Positions 1 to 7,373 of a stretch of DNA of 64,000 bases are shown here, in pieces. Under the pieces are notes generated by a model. The model was given only the letters and a program-made list of their open reading frames with translations. It did no database searches and was not told where the DNA came from. Source of the stretch: DATFVA01 sp963800255 (GTDB taxonomy: Bacteria; Bacteroidota; Ignavibacteria; Ignavibacteriales; Ignavibacteriaceae); the NCBI GenBank assembly GCA_963800255.1, contig CAWDAK010000022.1, positions 248,001-312,000 of the forward strand. Direction: 5' to 3'. The translations under genes and the position numbers were made by a program. Numbering within the stretch: position 1 is the stretch's first letter; every line of letters begins with the position of its first letter.

Positions 1-1858
1 ACATAAAAATTTTCCCTGATTGTACTCCGCTTAATTTCCAACCGGCGAATGAGAATGAAAAAACAAATTTATCTGCTTTCTGTGAAAATCCCTTTACCTC
101 TGTCATATCGACACCTATTGATGTATCCATTATAAAATCAGAGATTGTCTGTGTTGATCTGTCAAATACAATTTCAGTTTTGTCACTTGCTCCTGCAGAT
201 GTTAATATCATTCTACTGAGACCCTTTGCCAAAGAATCAAAAACTCCTTCAAAAAGATTAACAAGCTTGGAGGCAAATTGAATAATTCTAACAGGTACGA
301 TGACAAATCCATTAACTACCCTGATTAAATATGAAAAAAGGTTCCCGAATGAAGGAACGGGTCCTGATCTTAAAACCCTTAAAGTACCGTAAATCAGTCC
401 TGATACACTTGCAGCTGTAGCCACACCTCTCCAGATCCAGCCTATAGATGGTGAGGTTTGGAAGTTCAGTAAAGTTTCTATATTCAGTTTAAGTATATAA
501 CCTGTAATGACCGACAACACCGCTAAAAAAATCATCGGATAGATTAACGTTTTTTCGGGTTTTGATATCTGCCAATTCTTTTTCCCATTCCATTCTGCAA
601 AAACTGATGCTCCTGCCCTGGATATATAAACTCCTGCCAGAAAAATCAAACTGACAAGGAAAGTAGAATAAGCCGCTCCATGTTTAAGTGCTTCCGACAT
701 AATTTCCTCCTCGCTCCAAAACCCGGCGAACGGAGGGAATCCTGATAATGCCAGTCCGCAAAGAACAAAAGAGGCTGCTGTAAATGGAAGCAGCTTCCCC
801 AAATTCCCAAGTTCCCTGATATCTTTTGTTCCTGCTTTATGTCCTATCACCCCTGCAGTAAGAAATAATCCAGCCTTAAAAACAGCATGGACGACAAGGT
901 GAAAAGCTGCAGCCATAGCTCCGCCGAGTCCTATTACAAAATACATTTCGCCTAGCTGAGAAATAGTAGACCACGCAAGGATTTTCTTAATATCATATCT
1001 TGTTGATGCAGCTAGAGCTGCGGTTAAAGCGGTGATTCCGCCTATCCAGATTATAAAATTCAATGTAAGTTCCGAGGCTTCAAAAAGTGGAAATAATTTC
1101 AAAACAAGAAAAACACCCGCAGCTACCATAGTTGCGGAATGGATTAATGCAGAAACAGGAGCCGGACCTGCCATAGCGTCCGGAAGCCAGGAAGTGAAAG
1201 GGAGTTGTGCACTTTTACCGATAGCCGCAGAAAGGAAAAGGAAGGACAGAAGAACTGGACTAAGGTTTTGTGTTTCGTGGAGATTACCCAGAAACGATGC
1301 AATATCTGTTGATCTATAATTAACTAAGATCAGCAGCAATGCCAATAAGAACCCAAAATCTCCGATCCTTGTCATCAGGAAGGCTTTGTGTGAGGCTTCC
1401 TTTGCATCCGATTCCCGGAACCAGAACCCGATCAGAAGAAATGAAGATAAACCTACAAATTCCCAGCACATAAATGTCAGAATAAATGAATCAGAAAGTA
1501 CCAGAGTAAGCATTGAGCCAATAAAAAAAGAAATAACCCGGAAGAAAAACTGCCGCCTTTCTTCAATAAATTTAATAGAGAATAAAGTTATTGTTAACCC
1601 GATTAATGCGACGATCAATGATGAAAGCCATTCCAATCCTCCCATCGTCAAAGAAAAAGTCAGCCTGAAACCCGCAGTTGACAACCATGCAGTATCGATT
1701 TTATAGCTTGTACCGCTCAATAAAACAATCAGGATCAGCGATCCTGCACTAAAAATAGCTGAAATGACTCCCGCTCTATCATTCAATGTCTTGACAGGAA
1801 TAGATAAAACCAATGCCGCTGTTAAGGGGAGTAAAGGAATTAATAGTAAAAAAATCAT
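1..1858 (-). CDS. nuoL: NADH-quinone oxidoreductase subunit L-like, 3' end cut by window edge
   Basis: Antiporter-like membrane subunit of a complex I-type enzyme. I translated the minus strand from the ATG at 1858, which overlaps the nuoK stop as ATGA. The frame stays open to position 1 (about 619 residues), so only a short C-terminal piece is missing. Family motifs seen: WEFVGLSSFLLIGFWF (TM5 glutamate), GKSAQLPFTSWLPDAMAG (TM7 lysine), HAVFKAGLF (TM11-12 histidine/lysine) and a long C-terminal part consistent with the lateral helix. Oddity: where the family has GFFSKDEI, this protein reads GFWSEEEI (about residues 380-387), so the conserved TM12 lysine is a glutamate. It is the last visible gene of a nuoA-H-J-K-L cluster; M and N may follow outside the window. 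The family assignment is secure; pumping ability is uncertain. Confidence 0.93.
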   Translation of the reverse strand, partial: MIFLLLIPLLPLTAALVLSIPVKTLNDRAGVISAIFSAGSLILIVLLSGTSYKIDTAWLSTAGFRLTFSLTMGGLEWLSSLIVALIGLTITLFSIKFIEERRQFFFRVISFFIGSMLTLVLSDSFILTFMCWEFVGLSSFLLIGFWFRESDAKEASHKAFLMTRIGDFGFLLALLLILVNYRSTDIASFLGNLHETQNLSPVLLSFLFLSAAIGKSAQLPFTSWLPDAMAGPAPVSALIHSATMVAAGVFLVLKLFPLFEASELTLNFIIWIGGITALTAALAASTRYDIKKILAWSTISQLGEMYFVIGLGGAMAAAFHLVVHAVFKAGLFLTAGVIGHKAGTKDIRELGNLGKLLPFTAASFVLCGLALSGFPPFAGFWSEEEIMSEALKHGAAYSTFLVSLIFLAGVYISRAGASVFAEWNGKKNWQISKPEKTLIYPMIFLAVLSVITGYILKLNIETLLNFQTSPSIGWIWRGVATAASVSGLIYGTLRVLRSGPVPSFGNLFSYLIRVVNGFVIVPVRIIQFASKLVNLFEGVFDSLAKGLSRMILTSAGASDKTEIVFDRSTQTISDFIMDTSIGVDMTEVKGFSQKADKFVFSFSFAGWKLSGVQSGKIFM

Positions 1859-2166
1859 CCTTTCAGTTCCTGATATTTATCAACCTGGACGGTTTTTCTG
1901 TTGCGGAATAAAAGCATCATAATAGCAAGTCCAACAGCCATTTCGACAGCGCCAATGGTTACTATAATAATTGTGAATATTTGTCCGGAGTAATTTTCAG
2001 GCTGTATATATCGCCAGAATACCACAATATTAAGTCCCACTGCATTTAAAATTAATTCTATGCCCATAAGAACCATAACGGCAGTTCTCTGGGCCAGGAT
2101 AGCGTATACACCTGTTCCAAATAAGACGGCAGATACGATAAGATATGCATTGATAGGAAGAATCAT
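1855..2166 (-). CDS. nuoK: NADH-quinone oxidoreductase subunit K
   Basis: Small three-helix membrane subunit of complex I, 103 residues, the usual family length. The two conserved membrane glutamates are present in GIELILNAVGLN (TM2) and in GAVEMAVGLAI (TM3), so a proton half-channel could be intact. The start ATG overlaps the end of nuoJ and its stop overlaps the nuoL start (ATGA), which suggests translational coupling in the A-H-J-K-L cluster. Compared with the second NuoK in this window (33711-34016), the TM3 sequence is more divergent, with GAVE in place of AAAE, in line with the divergence of the whole first cluster. Confidence 0.95.
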   Translation of the reverse strand: MILPINAYLIVSAVLFGTGVYAILAQRTAVMVLMGIELILNAVGLNIVVFWRYIQPENYSGQIFTIIIVTIGAVEMAVGLAIMMLLFRNRKTVQVDKYQELKG

Positions 2167-2999
2167 TCATCCTCCGATTCTTCGTACAATTCTTTAATGC
2201 TAATATTATAAAAGGGTTCTACAGGATCCTCAGCAGCGGTGGGAGGATTTTCATTTATTGCTGAGGCATTCATTCTGCCTTTTGAATCAGGATGTATACC
2301 CGAACGTGCGAGGTAAATAGCACCAAAAATTCCAAGGAGTATCATCAGACCTGCTCCCTCAAAAGCCATCATATATTTCCCCATTAGCAGAGTTCCAATC
2401 CTATGTGAGGAATCCTGGTCGGGAATATGATTTTTAACCGGCCAGTCAGGAAAGAGGAGTAATAAGGATATTAAGATTGCAGTAACGGCAAATGCAATCC
2501 AGGCAGCGAATGGTTTAATGGAAGTAAACATCGACATGTCCATATCCATATTCATTCCGCCTCCATCATCTCCATTACCTTGTTCCATATCATCAGTAGA
2601 GTCATTTCCATTTTTTTCTTCACTGTCATGATCACCTCTGCTGTGATGCGGGTGTGAGTTTTGATTTGATTTCTTTTTAGGGAGTAGCCCCAGCGAGAAG
2701 AGCTTCTCTATAAATGGCATTTTCATTTTCGCCATCATCGCACCGCCGGGATCGTTGGAGAAAAGAACCATAAACAAAATCATTACAAGCATTCCGCCGA
2801 TGTACATCATTATTTGAAGCATTCCGAGAAGATCAGCCATAAGAAGGATAAACAATCCTGCTACGCCGATAAAGGATGCCATAAGAAAAATCCCGCTCCG
2901 GAACATGCTCATTGTAGTTGTCATTCCTAGGGCTCCGGCAACTGAGATAAATGAAAAGACAGCAAAAGCAAATATCTGTGCAGCTTCTCCTATGTTCAT
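2163..2999 (-). CDS. nuoJ: NADH-quinone oxidoreductase subunit J-like with Met/His/Asp-rich insertion
   Basis: Membrane subunit J of complex I. I place the start at the ATG at 2999 (278 residues, MNIGEAAQ), which overlaps the nuoH stop as ATGA; a longer reading from 3077 would overlap nuoH by 82 bases and adds a non-membrane leader. Helices 1-3 (residues 8-80) follow the family, including a MMYIGGMLVMILFMVLF segment matching the VYVGAIMVLFLFV signature. After helix 3 there is an insertion (about residues 83-158) with lysines, a His/Asp/Glu stretch (SHPHHSRGDHD) and a Met/Asp tail (GGGMNMDMDMSMF). Two more helices follow (about 163-183 and 212-232), then a polar acidic tail. Ordinary NuoJ proteins, such as the 169-residue one at 33198-33707, lack this insertion. 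A metal-binding role is an inference from composition. Confidence 0.9.
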   Translation of the reverse strand: MNIGEAAQIFAFAVFSFISVAGALGMTTTMSMFRSGIFLMASFIGVAGLFILLMADLLGMLQIMMYIGGMLVMILFMVLFSNDPGGAMMAKMKMPFIEKLFSLGLLPKKKSNQNSHPHHSRGDHDSEEKNGNDSTDDMEQGNGDDGGGMNMDMDMSMFTSIKPFAAWIAFAVTAILISLLLLFPDWPVKNHIPDQDSSHRIGTLLMGKYMMAFEGAGLMILLGIFGAIYLARSGIHPDSKGRMNASAINENPPTAAEDPVEPFYNISIKELYEESEDE

Positions 3000-3892
3000 T
3001 TTCCACCTACTCCCAGTAATATTAAACCGCCTACAATCAGCACATTCAGTAACCCAATCGGAATCAATATTTTCCATGAAAGTTCAAGCATTTGAGCCGT
3101 ACTTCGTAACTTAACCTTCTGTCCTATCCACTTCATTAGAATCAGCACCGCGAAGGTTTTAACAGCCATCCATACAAAACCCGGAAGAAGAGGACCGCTC
3201 CATCCTCCAAGGAATAAGACTGCTCCCATAGCTGCAACAATAAATAACACTGCTGCCAGGGAGATACGCCACAGCTTTCCTCTCCAGCCTCCATATGTAC
3301 TGATTATTCCGTTGTTCAATCTTGCTGAAAATGGTTCCAGGAAGGGTGCCCGGTAAACCTGCATTAAACCTGTAATTATATATAGCGCAAAACCAAGAGG
3401 CTGTGAGACTATATACCATAATGAAGTTTGTGAACTGATGATATTTTGAGTAGACATTGACCTGGCCATCATTATGGGACCAATGACTGCAAGTCCCAGC
3501 GGAACAACATATGCCACAAGCTGGGCCACTATCCTGTAGCAGGATTCTAAACTTTCGGCAATATTGCTTCCCCAGCCCCCGAGCGCAACTGCCAGCACCA
3601 TATAATCAACCACAACGATGAAATAAAACAGTCCAATTCCTATATCCGCTCCTACCAGGTTCCTGTCGATAGGAATTACTACGGCTGCAGCAGCCATACT
3701 AAGCAGGGCTACAACAGGAGCGGCGTTATACATCCATGTATCAGTGTGCACAGGTATGAGGTTGCTTTTGGAGAAGCCTGCAGAGGGCCCTTTCTCGTTA
3801 ATAACGTTAAGGTGAGGCTCAAGGATAACCGTTAATAAAGTTCCGATTGAAAACAAGAACAGAGCTGCCGCAAGGTTCAGGATTATTCCCAA
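2996..3892 (-). CDS. nuoH: NADH-quinone oxidoreductase subunit H-like (divergent)
   Basis: Homologue of NuoH, the membrane subunit that builds the quinone chamber with NuoB and NuoD. Length 298 residues, slightly short for the family (about 325). Recognisable family positions are GPSAGF (35-40), GGWGSN (105-110), the following YRIVAQLVAY helix and RAPF (181-184). Several hallmark acidic sites are changed: the SYEV glutamate appears as AYVV (127-130), the acidic loop after PF (family pattern EAExELVxGYxxEYSG) reads EPFSARLNNGIISTYGG, and the N-terminal ER/Q-R-GP segment is replaced. It overlaps nuoA by 10 bases and nuoJ by 4, with no nuoI between H and J. Membership in the NuoH family is likely; a working quinone site is doubtful. 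Confidence 0.85.
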   Translation of the reverse strand: MGIILNLAAALFLFSIGTLLTVILEPHLNVINEKGPSAGFSKSNLIPVHTDTWMYNAAPVVALLSMAAAAVVIPIDRNLVGADIGIGLFYFIVVVDYMVLAVALGGWGSNIAESLESCYRIVAQLVAYVVPLGLAVIGPIMMARSMSTQNIISSQTSLWYIVSQPLGFALYIITGLMQVYRAPFLEPFSARLNNGIISTYGGWRGKLWRISLAAVLFIVAAMGAVLFLGGWSGPLLPGFVWMAVKTFAVLILMKWIGQKVKLRSTAQMLELSWKILIPIGLLNVLIVGGLILLGVGGK

Positions 3893-4200
3893 TCAAGTCC
3901 TCCCATTCCCCAGGAATAGGCAATTCCTGATGAAAGTATGGCAATAAATACAAGCATATCAAGAAAGGCTTTCATTCCGATATCGGCGAATACAACAGCC
4001 CATGGATACATGAATATCATTTCCATATCAAATGAAAGAAAAATCAGGGCGAAGGTTATATATGAAAAACGAAAATTATTCCAGTGGGACGTGTTTTGTA
4101 TCCATTTTTTATGCTTCTGTGAAACTGAATAAAACAGAAGGATAAAACCAGAAGCTGCAAGGATAACAAGGCCTGTTACAGAGTACCAGCTTAAAATCAT
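3883..4200 (-). CDS. nuoA: NADH-quinone oxidoreductase subunit A-like
   Basis: Three-helix membrane subunit A of complex I, 105 residues. The family signature FDMEMIFMYPWAVVF (residues 57-71) is clear. The usual Y-E/S-G-x-x-P motif in the loop before helix 2 is not visible; the loop reads KKWIQNTSHWNN. This is the first gene of the minus-strand cluster: upstream lies a terminator hairpin at 4293-4322 that closes the neighbouring Met-rich gene, so transcription probably starts between about 4201 and 4290. In the usual Chlorobi/Bacteroidota order A is followed by B, C and D; here nuoH starts inside the last codons of nuoA. Confidence 0.9.
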   Translation of the reverse strand: MILSWYSVTGLVILAASGFILLFYSVSQKHKKWIQNTSHWNNFRFSYITFALIFLSFDMEMIFMYPWAVVFADIGMKAFLDMLVFIAILSSGIAYSWGMGGLDWE

Positions 4201-4292
4201 TGTAAGTTCTTTAATTTTATTTGATTTGAAGATATAGGAATATCATCTTCGATTCTTTGTTCTGTGTCAAACTGTAAGCAATATATGCAGGT

Positions 4293-4322
4293 AAATAAAA
4301 AGGATGGCTGAACCATCCTTTT
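4293..4322 (-). terminator. Rho-independent terminator of the Met-rich protein gene
   Basis: On the minus strand the hairpin has arms AAGGATGG and CCATCCTT (4300-4307 and 4313-4320, 8 bp, 5-nt loop) followed by a T-run. It lies 26 bases after the stop of the 4348-4758 gene and before nuoA, separating the two transcription units. Confidence 0.8.
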
Positions 4323-4347
4323 GGAATTTTATAAACCTCGACAGATA

Positions 4348-4758
4348 TCATTGGCTATTATTTCTATCTCCCATCATTCCATTATGCATCATGTCCTGGT
4401 TACCCATCATACCTCTCATATAATTCCACATCTGCGGGTATTCAGTCATCATATTATACATGTAATTTGTAAATGAAGTATCCTTGTTGGCAATTGAGAA
4501 CATATTGTTCATCATCATGCTCCGGGCTGTCTGATTCTGCATCATATATCCCATCATATTATTCATAGCTTCAGGATCCTTTGTAAGCTGCTGCATAAAG
4601 TCCTGCATCATCTGCGGATGTGTGATTATTTCATGTATTGCCTCATTCCGGGTTTCCTGGTTTTTCAGTAATTGACTGTCGGGTTTGTTTTGAGCAAGTA
4701 AAATAGAAAAACCTGCTACCAATAAAATTACCATCGAAACTAAAATTCTTGACTTCAT
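4348..4758 (-). CDS. Methionine-rich secreted protein, possible copper binder
   Basis: 136-residue protein with an N-terminal signal peptide (hydrophobic stretch about residues 5-21, ending LLAQ). The mature part is exceptionally rich in methionine, with runs such as HPQMMQDFMQQ, NNMMGYMMQN, RSMMMNNMF and RGMMGNQDMMHNGMMG, plus a few histidines and almost no cysteine. Met-rich periplasmic proteins commonly bind Cu(I) or Ag(I), and the neighbourhood is full of copper genes, so copper binding or storage is a reasonable inference, not shown by any domain I recognise. It is a single-gene unit closed by its own terminator, just upstream of the nuoA-H-J-K-L cluster whose NuoJ also has a Met-rich loop. 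Confidence 0.8.
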   Translation of the reverse strand: MKSRILVSMVILLVAGFSILLAQNKPDSQLLKNQETRNEAIHEIITHPQMMQDFMQQLTKDPEAMNNMMGYMMQNQTARSMMMNNMFSIANKDTSFTNYMYNMMTEYPQMWNYMRGMMGNQDMMHNGMMGDRNNSQ

Positions 4759-5005
4759 CTTTATTCTCCTTTCATAAAATTAATAAAATCAAATAGATTA
4801 AGTTGTTGAGAAAAATATAAGACATTATATGGGACGACCCGTTACAAAATTATTTTATTTTATTACAAGTTTTGAATGTGTTAATACTCTTCCGTCATCT
4901 GTGATCTTTAGCAAAAATATTTAAATAATAACTCCGATTTTAACTTCGTTTTAAACTTAAACTTCAACTAAAATTCAAAGTTACAGGTTATAATTCTACC
5001 AGCTT

Positions 5006-7330
5006 ATGAAATTTATTCCCCTGCTGCTCTTTATATTACTATATAGTAACCAGCTTAAAGCACAAAATTTCCCTGGTTCAATTAAAGGCATAATCATAGA
5101 TTCAAACGGGGGGCCAATTGAGCTTGTTAATATCTTAATTGAAGGAACAAGAACCGGAGATTATACCGATGAAGATGGAAAATTTGAGATTAAAAATCTT
5201 AATCCCGGCGTGTATACAATGAAGGTATCTTCAGTTGGATATAAAGCAAAAGAACTTAAGGTAACCCTGAAAACGGGCGAAAATAATTACGGTAATATAA
5301 TACTTGAAAAATCCACGAGTTTACTGCCGGAAGTAGTAGTTAATGCTGATAAAATTAATAAGTACAGAAATCCTCAGAGCGAATACATATCCAAACTGAA
5401 GATCCGTAACCTTGATAACCCCCAATCATACAGCAGCACAACGGCTGAGATGTTAAAAGAACAGAACGTAGTGGAGTTTTCTTCAGCGTTGACAACGATC
5501 CCCGGGGGGAATATTTCATCCGAGAACCCTACCGGAATTACAGGTATCTTTTTACGCGGTTTTCCAACGAATTCTTTTATACAGAATGGTGTCTACAGTT
5601 TTAGTCCGGATGGAGGCGATCCTCAGGTAATCGAAAGAATTGAACTGATCCGGGGACCTTCAGGTCCAGTTTATGGTACCTGGGGAGTAGGTTATGGCGG
5701 TCTTGTAAACAGGGTGACAAAGCAGCCTTTCAATTCATCCTATTACAGTGTAGGGATAACTTTAGGCAGTTTCAATCTTCAAAGATTTACCGGTGATGTC
5801 AATCTACCCCTGAATGAGAACAAAACCCTGTTGATGAGAGTTAATGCCGCCTTACATTCTCAAAGCAGTTTCCAGGATTATGGTTACCGGAAGTCAACAG
5901 TTATCGCCCCCGTCTTTTTATATAAACCCTCTGAAAATTTTAGTATGCTTACAGGGGCTGAAATATCAGAAATTGACAGGTCGGCTTCAACTTTATTCGG
6001 CGGAGCAGCTGCGCTCAGGAAGACCAGTATTGATAAAATAAAAACTGATTACTTTAAGTCATACAGCTCAGTGAATCTGACGAATAAGCCGGACATTTCC
6101 AGTAACTACTACTCCAGGATAGATTTTAGTTTAACGGACAAATGGAAGTTAAGTACAAACTTTGCCGCTGCTCTATTTTCATATAATGGCTTAAGCATCA
6201 TTCCTGTTTTTCTTAATGATTCGCTGCTCTTCAGGAGAATTTATGATTACAGCGGAGATATTAATTCCTTTGATATACAGCCTGAGGTAAAAGGGGAGTT
6301 TATGCTTGGTCATTTCAAAAACCAGGTGATTGCAGGTTTTGATTATCAGTGGGTGGATGTTAAGTCAGCTGGATCAATAATTATGAGTGCCGATACGCTT
6401 AATTATTTGAAATACCTTGAACCGGTACTGAATGTATCAGAATTGAGAACCCGCTATGATCTTTCAATCCGTTCGGATGAAAGCAGGAATTCATATTCAC
6501 TTTATGTTAATAATGCTTTACATCTTATTGATAACCTGGATGTTATCCTTGGATTACGATATGATTATATGGATTATAACGGTACCAGGAACCTGGTTGC
6601 AGGAACCTATAATTCGGATCCATTCAACCAGGGGACGTGGAGTCCCCAGGCCGGTGCAGCATATCAGTTAATAAAAGACCAGCTCTCTGTCTATGCGAAT
6701 TATATGCAGGGATTTAATTATGTTACTTCGAATGTACTGGGGCAAAGCTTTGATCCTGAATTTGCCAATCAATATGAGGCTGGAATAAAAACCAGCCTTT
6801 TTAATAAAAGGTTTTCTTCAACAATCAGTTATTATGATATAAGGGTTTCCAACAAAGTAAGACGTGACCCCGCAAATCCTATGCTGTCAGTACAGGACGG
6901 AACTCAATTAAGCTGCGGTATTGACCTGGACATAAGAACTAATCCTGTAAAAGGTTTAAATTTTCTAATAGGCTATGCGTACAACAAAAGTAAATTCGAG
7001 GAAGCTGATTCTGCATTAATTGGAAAACGGCCCCTTGGAGTTCCTGAGCATATGGCTGTTTTATGGGTTAGCTATACTTTTCAGGACGGCATCTTCAATG
7101 GGGTAGGCGTTGGCGGAGGGTTAAATTACAGCAGTGATTTTTTTTACGATGATCTTAATACCCTAACCATTCCCTCATATAAACTCATAAAAGGAACTCT
7201 TTCCTATAACTACAATTGGTTTGGAATGAACCTGACAGTTAGTAATCTGACTGATGAAAGGTATTGGGATTATAATGGTTCGCCGCAGTTGCCCCGGAGG
7301 ATCTTATTTACGGTTATGTTTAACATCTGA
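5006..7330 (+). CDS. TonB-dependent outer-membrane receptor, siderophore-type
   Basis: 774-residue outer-membrane importer powered by TonB-ExbBD. Order: signal peptide (1-20, ending LKAQ); carboxypeptidase-regulatory-like beta-sandwich (about 24-110, with DEDGKFEIKNLNPGVYTMKV); plug domain (about 130-245, with GIFLRGFPTN, IERIELIRGPSGPVYG and a GGLVNRVTK segment); then a 22-strand type barrel to the C-terminal aromatic residue region (RILFTVMFNI). The FLRGF and YANYMQGF motifs resemble ferric-siderophore receptors of the FhuA/FecA type; the substrate is not determined. The histidine kinase gene 43 bases downstream on the same strand may be co-transcribed. The TonB energy partner in this window is at 43010-43663. 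Confidence 0.9.
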   Translation: MKFIPLLLFILLYSNQLKAQNFPGSIKGIIIDSNGGPIELVNILIEGTRTGDYTDEDGKFEIKNLNPGVYTMKVSSVGYKAKELKVTLKTGENNYGNIILEKSTSLLPEVVVNADKINKYRNPQSEYISKLKIRNLDNPQSYSSTTAEMLKEQNVVEFSSALTTIPGGNISSENPTGITGIFLRGFPTNSFIQNGVYSFSPDGGDPQVIERIELIRGPSGPVYGTWGVGYGGLVNRVTKQPFNSSYYSVGITLGSFNLQRFTGDVNLPLNENKTLLMRVNAALHSQSSFQDYGYRKSTVIAPVFLYKPSENFSMLTGAEISEIDRSASTLFGGAAALRKTSIDKIKTDYFKSYSSVNLTNKPDISSNYYSRIDFSLTDKWKLSTNFAAALFSYNGLSIIPVFLNDSLLFRRIYDYSGDINSFDIQPEVKGEFMLGHFKNQVIAGFDYQWVDVKSAGSIIMSADTLNYLKYLEPVLNVSELRTRYDLSIRSDESRNSYSLYVNNALHLIDNLDVILGLRYDYMDYNGTRNLVAGTYNSDPFNQGTWSPQAGAAYQLIKDQLSVYANYMQGFNYVTSNVLGQSFDPEFANQYEAGIKTSLFNKRFSSTISYYDIRVSNKVRRDPANPMLSVQDGTQLSCGIDLDIRTNPVKGLNFLIGYAYNKSKFEEADSALIGKRPLGVPEHMAVLWVSYTFQDGIFNGVGVGGGLNYSSDFFYDDLNTLTIPSYKLIKGTLSYNYNWFGMNLTVSNLTDERYWDYNGSPQLPRRILFTVMFNI

Positions 7331-7373
7331 TATCATTAAAAATGTCCAATCATTAGCCTGATAAATATATATT

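Noticed and set aside
1032..1706. Two plus-strand frames opposite nuoL
   Set aside because: The minus-strand translation gives a continuous NuoL; the plus frames are low-complexity shadows.
3000..3077. Longer NuoJ start inside nuoH
   Set aside because: Would overlap nuoH by 82 bases and add a non-membrane leader; the ATGA overlap start at 2999 is more natural.
2905..3114. Plus-strand frame opposite nuoJ/nuoH
   Set aside because: Shadow of strongly supported minus-strand complex I genes.
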